Below, piece by piece: positions 8,305 through 17,647 of a stretch of 62,215 bases of DNA. The stretch covers positions 1 through 62,215 of the forward strand of contig CAZECR010000004.1 of the NCBI GenBank assembly GCA_964510495.1, written 5' to 3'. The notes under the pieces are model-generated. The model made no database searches. It was not told the DNA's origin and worked only from the letters and a program-made list of their open reading frames with translations. A program made the translations under genes and the position numbers. The DNA comes from CAZECR01 sp964510495 (GTDB taxonomy: Bacteria; Patescibacteriota; Patescibacteriia; Magasanikbacterales; GWA2-37-8). Numbering within the stretch: position 1 is the first letter of the stretch; the number at the start of each line of letters is the position of its first letter.

Positions 8305-9933
8305 ATGGCTAGGACAAAGTATATTTTTGTGGTGGGCGGTGTTCTGAGTGGTGTAGGTAAAGGAGTTGCGGCTGCTTCAATTGGTCGTATTTTAAAAAAT
8401 CGTGGCCTCAATGTTTCGGCGATTAAGATTGATCCATATATTAATGTAGACGCTGGTACCATGAATCCTACTGAACATGGTGAAGTGTTTGTAACTGAAG
8501 ATGCGGACGAAACCGATCAGGACCTCGGTAACTATGAACGCTTTTTGGATACCAATATTATGTCGGTCAATTACATGACCACGGGCCGCGTCTACCAGAG
8601 TGTGATCGAAAAGGAACGCAGCATGTTCTATAAAGGTAAATGTGTCGAGGTGGTACCGCACATCCCAATGGAGGTTGTAGACCGAATTCAAACCGCTGCC
8701 AAGAAATGCAAAGCAGATGTCATGATTATTGAAATCGGTGGAACGGTCGGAGAATATCAGAATATTTTGTTCCTCGAAGCCGGGCGCATGATGAAATTAA
8801 AAAATCCTGATGATGTTTTGTTTGTTCTGGTCAGTTATTTGCCCGTACCAGGACATTTGGGAGAAATGAAAACCAAGCCAACCCAGTACGCTGCTCGAAC
8901 ACTTAACAGTAGTGGTATACAAGCGGATATAATTCTCGCTCGTGGCCGTGAAGAACTTGATAAGCCGCGTAAAGAAAAATTAGCTATTTTCTGTGGCCTC
9001 CGGAGTGAAGAAGAAATTATTTCGGCTCCTGATGTGGCGAGTATCTATGATGTACCGGATGTTTTGGAGCGTCAGCACTTAAGTACCTTGGTTGGTAAAA
9101 AATTGCGTCTCAAATTTAAACAAGACCGCAGTAGTGAATGGAATTCGTTTGTAAAGAAAATGCATGCCGCCACCAAACCTCTTAAAATTGCGGTAGTCGG
9201 AAAATATTTTGGAACAGGGGACTACACGTTGTCTGATTCGTATATTTCAGTTATTGAAGCGGTGAAGCATGCTTCATGGAGCGAAGGAGTTAAGCCTGAA
9301 ATGACCTGGATTGATGCCGAGACATATGAAAAAAATTCAAGCAGTATTAATGAGCTGAAAAATTTTGATGCCCTTTTGGTGCCGGGAGGATTTGGCACAC
9401 GTGGTATTGAAGGAATCATTTCCGCAATTCGGTATGCGCGAGAAAATAACTTGCCCTATTTAGGTTTGTGTTATGGTATGCAGCTCGCAAGTATTGAATT
9501 CGTACGCAATGTGCTGGGTAAAAAAAGCGCTCACACCGTGGAGGTGCATGCGGCAACAAACGACCCTGTAATCCACATCAATCCTAATCAGGCCAAGAAT
9601 GTTCGTGAGGCGCGCTACGGAGGCACAATGCGTCTTGGAGCCTATGATTGTGCCCTCAAGGCCGGTAGCCGTGCTCGAAAGCTCTACGGGGCAGAAATAG
9701 TCAGCGAACGCCATCGTCATCGGTATGAATTCAATAATGCGTACCGCGAAGCTATGCAGGCCGCCGGTATGGAGTTTGTAGGTATTAATCCAGAATCTGA
9801 TTTGGTTGAAATTATTGAACTTAAAAATCATCCGTATTTTGTCGGTACGCAGTTTCATCCGGAGTTTAAGTCGCGACCACTGCATCCACACCCTCTGTTT
9901 GTGGGGTTGGTGCGAGCAGGTTTAAAGAAATAA
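8305..9933 (+). CDS. pyrG: CTP synthase
   Basis: CTP synthase aminates UTP to CTP with ATP and glutamine in the cytoplasm. At 542 residues it has the standard two-domain length. The synthetase domain has the P-loop GGVLSGVGKGVAAAS (11-25) and the UTP-specificity segment GTVGEYQN. The class I glutaminase domain has GLCYGMQ with nucleophile Cys389 and a C-terminal GTQFHPEF carrying the His-Glu pair. It sits between two terminators, so it may be expressed partly by read-through from rplI. Confidence 0.96.
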   Translation: MARTKYIFVVGGVLSGVGKGVAAASIGRILKNRGLNVSAIKIDPYINVDAGTMNPTEHGEVFVTEDADETDQDLGNYERFLDTNIMSVNYMTTGRVYQSVIEKERSMFYKGKCVEVVPHIPMEVVDRIQTAAKKCKADVMIIEIGGTVGEYQNILFLEAGRMMKLKNPDDVLFVLVSYLPVPGHLGEMKTKPTQYAARTLNSSGIQADIILARGREELDKPRKEKLAIFCGLRSEEEIISAPDVASIYDVPDVLERQHLSTLVGKKLRLKFKQDRSSEWNSFVKKMHAATKPLKIAVVGKYFGTGDYTLSDSYISVIEAVKHASWSEGVKPEMTWIDAETYEKNSSSINELKNFDALLVPGGFGTRGIEGIISAIRYARENNLPYLGLCYGMQLASIEFVRNVLGKKSAHTVEVHAATNDPVIHINPNQAKNVREARYGGTMRLGAYDCALKAGSRARKLYGAEIVSERHRHRYEFNNAYREAMQAAGMEFVGINPESDLVEIIELKNHPYFVGTQFHPEFKSRPLHPHPLFVGLVRAGLKK

Positions 9934-9937
9934 GAAT

Positions 9938-9990
9938 GTACCTACAAAAAGGACTCCGTCAACGGAGTCCTTTTTGTAGGTACTATTTTT
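9938..9990. terminator. Very long bidirectional terminator hairpin
   Basis: A 22-nt arm at 9938-9959 is perfectly complementary to 9962-9983. The inner part includes A5 and T5 tracts, so it works in both directions between convergent pyrG and the sulfur operon. Confidence 0.9.
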
Positions 9991-10002
9991 AATTAAAAAG
10001 AC

Positions 10003-12288
10003 CTATATTTTTTGTTGCAGAATGATACCTTCTTTAAGTATTTTGAGTAGGTAGTCCATGTCATTGAGAGTATTTTTTTTACCCAATGTTAATCGCAAGC
10101 TGCCAGCAATGTTTTCGCTGGGGCAATTAATTGCGCTTAAGACATGTGACACTCCGTGCGACTTGGCAGAACAGGCGCTACCAGTTGATGCATAAATACC
10201 GTGTTCATCAAGATAAGCAAGAAGTTTTTCTCCATTAATACCTTTAAAAGAAATATTAATATTGTTAGGAAGACGTTGTACTTCTTCCATGGTATCACGG
10301 GGGCCATTAACCACGGCACCTGGGATTTCGAGGCGGATTTGTTCAAAGACGTAGTCTCGAAGTTTTTGTAGTCGCTTATTTTCTTCGTCACGATTTTGAA
10401 CAGCCAAGGAAAGAGCGGTAGCAAAGCCCACAATTCCAGGTATATTTTCGGTCCCGCTGCGCAGGGCGCGCTCTTGGCCTCCGCCATACATTATTGGTTC
10501 GAGATTGATCCCCGAGCGGCAGTACAAAATTCCGGTTTGCTTTGGTCCATATATTTTACTCCCGTTCAGCGTCATCAGGTCGACGTTTAATTTTTTGACA
10601 CTCACGTTAAGGGCCCCCGCAGCTTGGCAGGCATCGGTATGAAAAATAACCGGTGGTAATCTTTTCTCATTACGCTTCTGATTAACGACCTTGAGCGCAT
10701 TCCCGATTTCTTCAATGGGTTCAATAGTTCCAATTTCATTATTGGCATACATTACTGATATAAGTGCGGTGTCAGGACGAATCGCTTCCAGAATATCGAT
10801 CGCTCTAATTTTTCCATACCTATCAACAGGGAGGTACGTTACGCTGCATCCTTGTTTTTCTAGAGCCTCACAGCTCATAAGTACGGCGCTATGTTCAATG
10901 GTAGTGGTTATGATATGGCAAGCACCCGTCGTAAGAGCAGGTCGAATAATGCCAAAAATTGCTAAATTTATACTTTCAGTACCACCAGCCGTAAAAATAA
11001 TTTCAGAAGGTTGTGCGTCGATGAGCTCTGCGACATTCTGGCGTGCAGTATGGAGGGCATGTGAAGCAATTCTTCCGTGTCTGTGGAGGCTCGAAGGGTT
11101 GCCATACATGTTTTCCCACCACGGTTCCATGGCTTGCTTGACTGCGGGATCGAGGTACGTTGTGGCTGCATGATCAAGATATATATTGATGCGATTATTT
11201 TCAGGCTCTGCGCCGTAGAGCCCCGAGTTCTCTGTTTGTAAAATTTGCAATCCGCCTTCAAGAACTTTTAAATCAGTAAATCCTTTTTCGAGGAGTATTT
11301 TTGCGGCAAGTTTGGAGCGTTGCTGGTTTTGGCAAATTATAATAATAAGCTTTTCACGAAATGACGCCAATTCAGTGAACCGTTGCTGCAAGGTGCTGAG
11401 TGGTACATTAATACTACCGGCCAATCTGCCGAGAATTCCTTCTTGTTCATTTTGTTCGCGAACATCTACTATGGTTAAAGCGGTCTTAGTGCTTTGCAGT
11501 TGTCTAAAATCCTTAGGGGATATAAACATTTGAGCAGGAAGTAAAAAATCAGTTTCATTTTCCGTGTAGACTTCACAAGGGTTAACGGCTGCAGGGGCAG
11601 ACATGCTTGCAGCAGTGGCTCCTTCAATATTTGTTTCGACTATGGGTCGCATCCACTCTGGAGTACTCCGTGGTAAACTCATCGAAAAATCAAAGTATGT
11701 TTTTTTACTGGTGTAGTTGAGGTGTGGATTAGTTACCTTTTGTACTTTGAGACTCGAAGGCATTCTTCCTCGATATTCGTGGGCTGGTAAGACAATTAAA
11801 TTTTCATCAAGGCTCCCCAGGCGTTGTAGGCTTTCCCAGTGTTCGTCCGGATTGCCACTAAAGATGTCATCGCGGCCAGCACCGCCATCGTCTAAAAATA
11901 GCGTGTCTCCTGTTAAAATGCTATTTGGTAATAAAATACTTATGGAATCTGTACTGTGACCTGGGGTGTGCAGAAAGGTAACAGACTGATCGCCAATGGT
12001 AATTTTTTCGCCATCATTGACCGGGGTTGATATAGTCTTTACGGGTGAGGCGCGATGCATCAGATATTCGCAACCGGTTTTTTGGCTTAAAAGGAAAGCG
12101 CCAGAAAGATGATCGGCATGGGTGTGCGTATCAATAACATGTGTTACGTGTAGGCGACGCTTAGTAATAAGTTCTAGGTACGTATCGAGGTAATCCAAAT
12201 GTGGGTCGACGAGCATGACTTCACGAGATTTTTCGTCTCCCACAAGATATGTGCGGCAAGCACCAGGATTAAGTTGTTCGCACAGCAT
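10003..12288 (-). CDS. Three-domain fusion: persulfide-dioxygenase-like MBL fold, rhodanese, cysteine desulfurase
   Basis: 761 residues. Domain 1 (about 1-240) is an ETHE1-like metallo-beta-lactamase fold: H55-x-H57-x-D59-H60, H111 (TPGHSTDS), D128 (LTGDTLF) and H170 (LPAHEY) match the iron ligands and fold of persulfide dioxygenases. Domain 2 (about 250-355) is a rhodanese with the active-site loop C319-QNQQ-R324. Domain 3 (about 366-761) is an IscS/NifS-type cysteine desulfurase with H465, PLP lysine K578 (NGSKIYGP) and catalytic C706 (TGSACSAKS). All catalytic residues seem intact. The start overlaps the upstream FAD-protein gene by 20 nt. Inference: cysteine-derived persulfide is handed to the rhodanese, then oxidised or donated. 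A separate desulfurase is encoded at 51539. Confidence 0.92.
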   Translation of the reverse strand: MLCEQLNPGACRTYLVGDEKSREVMLVDPHLDYLDTYLELITKRRLHVTHVIDTHTHADHLSGAFLLSQKTGCEYLMHRASPVKTISTPVNDGEKITIGDQSVTFLHTPGHSTDSISILLPNSILTGDTLFLDDGGAGRDDIFSGNPDEHWESLQRLGSLDENLIVLPAHEYRGRMPSSLKVQKVTNPHLNYTSKKTYFDFSMSLPRSTPEWMRPIVETNIEGATAASMSAPAAVNPCEVYTENETDFLLPAQMFISPKDFRQLQSTKTALTIVDVREQNEQEGILGRLAGSINVPLSTLQQRFTELASFREKLIIIICQNQQRSKLAAKILLEKGFTDLKVLEGGLQILQTENSGLYGAEPENNRINIYLDHAATTYLDPAVKQAMEPWWENMYGNPSSLHRHGRIASHALHTARQNVAELIDAQPSEIIFTAGGTESINLAIFGIIRPALTTGACHIITTTIEHSAVLMSCEALEKQGCSVTYLPVDRYGKIRAIDILEAIRPDTALISVMYANNEIGTIEPIEEIGNALKVVNQKRNEKRLPPVIFHTDACQAAGALNVSVKKLNVDLMTLNGSKIYGPKQTGILYCRSGINLEPIMYGGGQERALRSGTENIPGIVGFATALSLAVQNRDEENKRLQKLRDYVFEQIRLEIPGAVVNGPRDTMEEVQRLPNNINISFKGINGEKLLAYLDEHGIYASTGSACSAKSHGVSHVLSAINCPSENIAGSLRLTLGKKNTLNDMDYLLKILKEGIILQQKI

Positions 12289-13636
12289 AATTTGAAATAA
12301 GGTGAGTTAAAGCGAGCGCCTGCTCTCTAATTTCATGAAGCGCTGTCGTTTCCCATTCAGTTCCGCGCCGTAGCGGGCCAAGCGCAAAACAATTTTCAAG
12401 TACTTTCCCATCGTTTTTTAGTATTTCTCCGTTAGTCCCGGTGAGTATTCCGATCTCGCATTCGTCAATTACCATATCTCCATTCTTAAACAACTGTTTA
12501 AGAAGTAGGTTGGTCGAATGCGCGGCTGTTGATGGCCCTGTGCAGTTAAGTATTGTGTTTACACTAAGGTCTGTTATTTTTTTGCCGTTTTCAATTTTTA
12601 TGCCAAGTTCTTGGGCGTGAGTATTTGCTATGAAGGCGATCTCGCCCTTGAGGAGCTTGAGCTGTCCAGTCTTTTGCAGTTCTCGGATAATATTTCCTGA
12701 TTCTATCGGCATGCGGTGTCGATGTTTTTCCCAGACGGAGCGATATGTTTGTAAAAATTTTCTTTTATCGTGTATGTTTAAATTTTGCCAGAGTATGTTG
12801 GTGTGAGGTCGAAGCGCGTCAACGACGCTATGCCACGTTGCACCTTGTTTGGCAGCCCGAGCAAGTTCTTTGGGTACGAGCTCGATCAGCTCGTCTAAAT
12901 TTTTATGCCGCATTTCGCAACTCAAAGCATACGCTTGGGTTGGAGCGTGAATTTCTGGCAATGTTCCATTTCTTGATACGGCATACAGCTGCCCCGTGTG
13001 TCCGGCCTTTTTTAGACTCGATACGATATCAATCATCGTAAGCCCTGATCCGATGAAAAGTATCTTGTCTGTAGTCTTAAGAGACTTAAAGAGGCCATGT
13101 TTCCACGGGTTGGGGTGGTAATGACCGGTGGTTATTCCGCTCCAATTTTTTAAAATGTCAGCTGACGGTTCGTGGCCGGTGGCAAGTACTACGATATCTG
13201 CTGGATAGGTGCCTCCTTCTTGTAAACTAAGCTCATAGGCTGCAGCTGCCTTTTTAATGTCAACAACAGTCCCGGTTATAGTCTCAAGATGGACAGCCGG
13301 GTTCACGGGTGTTTTTGTTATTCGGTCTACCAAGTAGTCGCCAAACCAACGTCTCGAAACGAAAGAATGCGCTTCGGCCGGCCGGTTATTTTTTTGAAGC
13401 CAATCATGAAAATCCATAGGTTTTTCCGGATAAAGACTCATTTTACCGGCCGGGACATTCAATGGTTCGTAAGGTAGGTCGCTCGAATAGGCTATCCCTC
13501 GGAATAATTGTCGAGGTTCTCTTTCAAAAATAATAATTTTGGAAGGTTTTTTTAAATTAAGCTGAAGAAAATGAGCCAGTAGGCTGCCGCTGAGTCCACT
13601 GCCAATGATACAGATACGCAGAAAGGGGGTGTGCAT
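12269..13636 (-). CDS. FAD/NAD(P)-binding oxidoreductase-like protein
   Basis: 455 residues with an N-terminal dinucleotide fold (IIGSGLSGSLLAHFL, about 10-24) and an internal second Rossmann signature (LFIGSGLTMIDIVSSL). This architecture fits the NAD_binding_9 (FAD-NAD(P)-binding) family, whose members often lie beside sulfurtransferases or regulators; the substrate is unknown. It lies 4 nt after the Rrf2 gene and overlaps the fusion protein by 20 nt, so the three are one operon. Inference: it supplies or removes electrons for the sulfur chemistry of the fusion. Confidence 0.8.
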   Translation of the reverse strand: MHTPFLRICIIGSGLSGSLLAHFLQLNLKKPSKIIIFEREPRQLFRGIAYSSDLPYEPLNVPAGKMSLYPEKPMDFHDWLQKNNRPAEAHSFVSRRWFGDYLVDRITKTPVNPAVHLETITGTVVDIKKAAAAYELSLQEGGTYPADIVVLATGHEPSADILKNWSGITTGHYHPNPWKHGLFKSLKTTDKILFIGSGLTMIDIVSSLKKAGHTGQLYAVSRNGTLPEIHAPTQAYALSCEMRHKNLDELIELVPKELARAAKQGATWHSVVDALRPHTNILWQNLNIHDKRKFLQTYRSVWEKHRHRMPIESGNIIRELQKTGQLKLLKGEIAFIANTHAQELGIKIENGKKITDLSVNTILNCTGPSTAAHSTNLLLKQLFKNGDMVIDECEIGILTGTNGEILKNDGKVLENCFALGPLRRGTEWETTALHEIREQALALTHLISNYAVRTT

Positions 13637-13640
13637 GCGA

Positions 13641-14042
13641 TTAGATTAAGTCGGCAAGCGTGAGTTTTTCTAAACGTCGTGCGATATCATCTCGAATACT
13701 CTTCATTACTTTTAAAATTTTTTTCTCCTTTTCAAGTGGGGTGTGAGCAAAGAAAAACGTACTCACGGATTCGGTAGGAGCAAGCGCGCCATCCATGAGC
13801 CTGATAATACTCGCAACGGTAATTTTGTCTGCTGGTTTCGCAAGTGCATAGCCGCCGTGCGCGCCGCGTTTGGCAATAATAAAACCGCGTCTGATAAGCA
13901 GTGTCAGAAGCTGTTCTAAATATTTCTTAGATATTGTATGTTCTTTGCAGATTGTTTCAATTTTTACAAAACTATCTCGTTCCTCACGAGCAAGGTAGAT
14001 GAGTGCCAAGAGAGAATACTCGCTTTTAGTCGTTAGTTTCAT
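13641..14042 (-). CDS. Rrf2 family transcriptional regulator
   Basis: A 133-residue winged-helix regulator starting MKLTTKSEYSLLALIYLA, the classic Rrf2 opening. The recognition helix lies near 36-52 (SKKYLEQLLTLL) and the wing in GAHGGYALAKP. The three cysteines that bind an iron-sulfur cluster in IscR are missing (the only cysteine is C32), so it resembles cluster-free members such as CymR that respond to sulfur status through a partner. The start at 14042 is preferred over an upstream in-frame one at 14096 because the latter lies inside the -35 element. It heads the sulfur operon. Confidence 0.9.
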   Translation of the reverse strand: MKLTTKSEYSLLALIYLAREERDSFVKIETICKEHTISKKYLEQLLTLLIRRGFIIAKRGAHGGYALAKPADKITVASIIRLMDGALAPTESVSTFFFAHTPLEKEKKILKVMKSIRDDIARRLEKLTLADLI

Positions 14043-14066
14043 AAGAGAAGTTATTTGTCTATTAGT

Positions 14067-14096
14067 ATAGTAGACTTTAAAGTATGCAGTTGTCAA
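14067..14096 (-). promoter_or_regulatory. Promoter of the sulfur operon with internal palindrome
   Basis: On the minus strand: TTGACA (14096-14091), 18-bp spacer, TACTAT (14072-14067). The spacer contains the perfect 10-bp palindrome ACTTTAAAGT (14074-14083), placed where a repressor would block polymerase. Autoregulation by the Rrf2 protein is inferred. Confidence 0.65.
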
Positions 14097-14130
14097 GGCG
14101 CTGTCTGCCCTTAGTCGTTTTTAAGAATTT

Positions 14131-15507
14131 TTACCGTCCTTTCATCCTTAGAACAATATTGATGGTTCGAAGTGTTATCGCGAGATCAACAAGCGGCCCG
14201 CGATTTTTTATATAGTAGAGATCATATTCAAGTTTTTGCAGGTTCTCGTCAATTGTTCCGTAGTAGCCTCTGTGGATCTGTGCCCAGCCTGTGAGTCCTG
14301 GTTTAACCAAATGGCGCAGATTATAAAAGGGCATGGCGGCAATGAGCTGCGCAACGAATTCTGGGCGTTCGGGCCGAGGACCAATGAATGACATCTCGCC
14401 GCGCAAAATATTGATAACTTGAGGTAGTTCATCGAGTCTCATTTTGCGTAAAATTTTACCAATAGGGGTAATGCGTTTGTCGTTTTCGGCGGCATACTCG
14501 GCGCCCGCTATTTCAGCGCTGCCGTTAGACCCGAGCACTTTCATAGTCCGATATTTGTACATTCGAAAACTTTTACCACGCTGGCCGGTGCGTTCTTGTT
14601 TAAAAAAAATTGGTCCCCGTGAAGTTGTTTTTATTAAAAAAGCAATAATTGGAAAAGTAATAATGCCGAGTATTCCTAAAAGAGCGGCAGTAAAATAATC
14701 CGTTAAAATACGAAAACGATCATAGGTTTTTTTCTGTTGTTCCCTAAGGTTAGTCAAAAACCATGATTCAGAAAAAGTGAATGGTGGAATGCGTTGCATG
14801 ATGGTCTCATAGAATTCGGCGAGATTCATCAATTCGATTTGGTTAAAAAGATTTTTGTAAATAGTGCTGAGGAGGGCGTCCTCTTTGGATATACCTGGTG
14901 CTATGATGATAAGTTCCACGCGGGCTTCAATGATTTTGGTTGCAAAGTCTTGGCTGTTTTTGAGTGTATATTTTTCTAAGCTCGGATGCAGCGCAGCGTC
15001 GCCTGGATTAAATACACCTACCGGCAGATAGCCACGCTCGGGTTGTTTTTCAAGTACCGCAATCAACTCCTGTGTCTCAGGAGTATTGCCAAGAAAAAGA
15101 ACATTTGTTTTTTTGATAAACTGAGTAGTGTAGCGACTGTGGAGATAGCGCCAGAGGGCGATTAAACTAAAACCCAGTAATGTATTAAGTAGGAGGATTG
15201 TTTTTGGGGCAATTTTTAAATCAGGGTTAAGGTAAAAGTAGAGCGCTCCGAGAATGAGCCACGCACCTGCGGAAAAGAGGATTTTTTTATAAAAATTCCA
15301 AGTATTTTTTATTTTTACCAGATCATAAGCCCCGCCAATAAACAGAATAATGGGCGCAACGGCAAACAGCAAATTCATCGGTGATAAGAGTGCCCGAAGT
15401 TCTTGGGTTGGCACTTCTTGATAACGAATCACGAGCGCGAGTATCAGGCTTAGGTACAAGAGCGCGAGGTCGCCCGCAATAAGAATGATTTGTTTTACGC
15501 GATACAT
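14131..15507 (-). CDS. Polyprenyl-phosphate sugar-1-phosphate transferase (exopolysaccharide initiating enzyme)
   Basis: 458 residues. About five membrane helices lie in the N-terminal half. A Rossmann-like CoA-binding-type segment (VLFLGNTPETQELIAVL) follows, then a further helix and the catalytic C-terminal domain. That domain has FFKQERTGQRGKSFRMYKYR, KMRLDELPQ, GEMSFIGPRPE and PGLTGWAQI, the signatures of the WbaP/PglC family. It transfers a sugar phosphate from a UDP-sugar to undecaprenyl phosphate, starting glycan assembly at the inner membrane face. The start MYRVKQI at 15507 is chosen because upstream in-frame codons run into the divergent subtilase gene. The glycosyltransferase operon at 17758 is a likely partner. 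Confidence 0.9.
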   Translation of the reverse strand: MYRVKQIILIAGDLALLYLSLILALVIRYQEVPTQELRALLSPMNLLFAVAPIILFIGGAYDLVKIKNTWNFYKKILFSAGAWLILGALYFYLNPDLKIAPKTILLLNTLLGFSLIALWRYLHSRYTTQFIKKTNVLFLGNTPETQELIAVLEKQPERGYLPVGVFNPGDAALHPSLEKYTLKNSQDFATKIIEARVELIIIAPGISKEDALLSTIYKNLFNQIELMNLAEFYETIMQRIPPFTFSESWFLTNLREQQKKTYDRFRILTDYFTAALLGILGIITFPIIAFLIKTTSRGPIFFKQERTGQRGKSFRMYKYRTMKVLGSNGSAEIAGAEYAAENDKRITPIGKILRKMRLDELPQVINILRGEMSFIGPRPERPEFVAQLIAAMPFYNLRHLVKPGLTGWAQIHRGYYGTIDENLQKLEYDLYYIKNRGPLVDLAITLRTINIVLRMKGR

Positions 15508-15540
15508 AGATGGTATTAGACAGAAGGATGGTTTGACTGC

Positions 15541-15546
15541 TATACT
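15541..15546 (+). promoter_or_regulatory. Candidate -10 element of the subtilase gene
   Basis: TATACT 24 bp before the ATG at 15571. No good -35 at 17 bp is visible, so support is limited to the recurrent -10 motif of this genome. Confidence 0.3.
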
Positions 15547-15570
15547 TACCTGACCAAAATAATCACTTCT

Positions 15571-17640
15571 ATGGTCGAATTCTACCATATTTCAGCTAAA
15601 AAAGCAATGCTGCTCCTGCTCGCAGTTTTTTTGTTTATTCCTGTTCCCAGTTTTGCTCGAACGAGTACTGACCCCCGTTATTTTGAGCAGCAAACAATAT
15701 TTAGCCAAATAAATGCGCCGGCGGCTTGGGAGACAACGGTGGGTTCACGAGCGGTGATAGTGGCAGTCATCGACACTGGTTTTGATACTGCTCACGAAGA
15801 TTTGCAGGCAAATACCTGGACTAATCCTCGCGAAATTGCCGGGAACGGTATTGATGATGATCGCAATGGCTATATTGACGATGTGCATGGCTGGAATTTT
15901 GTTGAAAATAATAATAACACTCAGACACCAGTTGATATTTCGAACGGTACAATTGATGCGGCAAACCACGGTAGCTTGGTGGCTGGACTTATCGGCGCTG
16001 TAGGTGAAAATGGACTTGATGGCACTGGGCTTAATTGGCAGGTATCTTTAATGCCGCTTCGGGCTATTAGCAATTCAGGTAGCGGTACTACCGGCGGTGT
16101 AATTAACGCAATCAATTATGCTATTGATAACGGAGCGCAAATTTTGAATATGAGTTTTGTTGGTGATATTGATGATGGGGCGCTCAAACAGAGTTTTTTT
16201 CGAGCCTATGAACATGGTATCGTGGTAGTAGCGGCTGCTGGAAATAATCGTGTCAGCGGTAAGGGTAATCTTGATACGTATCCAGAATACCCGGCTTGTT
16301 TTGACCGGGGCGATACTACTAATTGGATCTTGGGCGTGACTTCCGTAAATACTGGTAATGAATTAAGTCGGTTTGCGAACTTCGGTAGTTGTGTTGATTT
16401 GGTTGCGCCCGGTGAAAATATTTTTAGTACTGAACGATATGCTCCTGAGTCAGGTTTCACAAAAACTTTTGGCGGCAGTTTTAACGGTACCTCTTTTTCA
16501 GCCCCATTAGTTTCCGGTGCTGCTGCGCTTATAAAATCTATTCGCCCTGACTGGACCGCCCCGCAAATTATTAATAACTTACTCTCTACTGCCGATGCAG
16601 TTGATGTAGATAATCCCGGGCTTGTTGGAAAATTAGGATATGGGCGTTTAAATATTGGTCGGGCAATTCAGATGGCAAGTATTGATATTCCCGCTTCACC
16701 ACTCGTTACCGTCATGACGTCCGTGCCGGTAACGACCACACTCAATGCTCCACTATCTCAAAACGAAGTTCTGCCACCACCGGCTGTTTTAAGAAAGTTT
16801 TTTTATCTTTCGGGAAGCCAACTTTTTAGTTTGGATGTAACAACGGGTAAGAAGATTTTTTTAGGAACACTAGGGGCCGGAAAAGTGGTTGATTTTAATA
16901 CTCATTTTGATGAAGGGGCGGGGACTACTGATCTGGCAGTGTTAACCAAAACTGGTCTTGCGTATAGTGTTGCTATTTTTGATGAAAATGGTGTGCCGCT
17001 TGAAGACTTTGTGGTGGCCAAAAATGTTCTTGCGGCTAATAAAAATATAACGCTTCAAAGTGTAAGGCTTATGCCAACTGTCGCTGGGGTGCGCCAAGTA
17101 GCCCTACTCGGTTTTGACAATCGTAAAAAAACAACTCAGATTTTAATTCAAAATCTTGGTGAATCAAATGTGTCCAAAACAGTTCAATTAAACGGTGCGG
17201 CAGTTCGTTTTGATGTGGGTAGTAGCGGACAAACAATTGCTGTTGCGCAGCTCATTAATAAAAAGTTATCGGTCACTCAAATTGATAGCGCTACCCTTAA
17301 AAAAAGCGTCTGGTCGCTTGGTGCTGTTGATAATCTGAGCGATCTGCGAGTGGGTAAGATTTCAGGGGCGAATCATGATCTGGTTGCTCTGGCGGTGACT
17401 AAAGAAAATAAAAATCTTCGTATTATTGTCGATATTTCTACGGAAAGTTACTGGCGAGATGTTCTGCCGACAGCTAAAAAAGGTGAAGTATGGAAAATTT
17501 GGTTGGCCGACACAGCTGCACAGGGTGTGCTGGATTCTTTGTTTTGGAAAACTACTGGCGGAACATTTGCGGTAACTGATAGTCGAGGAAATCTGCTGCG
17601 TACTGTACAGCTGCCACCGCTTGGTACTAGCATGTATTAA
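15571..17640 (+). CDS. Secreted S8 family subtilisin-like serine protease
   Basis: 689 residues. A signal peptide is visible (hydrophobic 13-24, cleavage near PSFA). The catalytic triad is D68 (VAVIDTGFD), H133 (ANHGSLVAGL) and S308 (FNGTSFSAP), with an Asp-rich calcium-type loop at about 94-104 (GIDDDRNGYIDD). The protease domain ends near residue 375. About 300 C-terminal residues form a beta-rich, propeller-like region of unknown role. No long propeptide is evident. It probably processes surface or environmental proteins. An alternative start is the ATG at 15607. Confidence 0.93.
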   Translation: MVEFYHISAKKAMLLLLAVFLFIPVPSFARTSTDPRYFEQQTIFSQINAPAAWETTVGSRAVIVAVIDTGFDTAHEDLQANTWTNPREIAGNGIDDDRNGYIDDVHGWNFVENNNNTQTPVDISNGTIDAANHGSLVAGLIGAVGENGLDGTGLNWQVSLMPLRAISNSGSGTTGGVINAINYAIDNGAQILNMSFVGDIDDGALKQSFFRAYEHGIVVVAAAGNNRVSGKGNLDTYPEYPACFDRGDTTNWILGVTSVNTGNELSRFANFGSCVDLVAPGENIFSTERYAPESGFTKTFGGSFNGTSFSAPLVSGAAALIKSIRPDWTAPQIINNLLSTADAVDVDNPGLVGKLGYGRLNIGRAIQMASIDIPASPLVTVMTSVPVTTTLNAPLSQNEVLPPPAVLRKFFYLSGSQLFSLDVTTGKKIFLGTLGAGKVVDFNTHFDEGAGTTDLAVLTKTGLAYSVAIFDENGVPLEDFVVAKNVLAANKNITLQSVRLMPTVAGVRQVALLGFDNRKKTTQILIQNLGESNVSKTVQLNGAAVRFDVGSSGQTIAVAQLINKKLSVTQIDSATLKKSVWSLGAVDNLSDLRVGKISGANHDLVALAVTKENKNLRIIVDISTESYWRDVLPTAKKGEVWKIWLADTAAQGVLDSLFWKTTGGTFAVTDSRGNLLRTVQLPPLGTSMY

Positions 17641-17647
17641 CATACAG

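Noticed and set aside
15571..15588. Near-palindrome spanning the start of the subtilase gene, centred on GAATTC
   Set aside because: Eight of nine pairs match, but it is entirely inside the coding start and not at a promoter position; probably chance.
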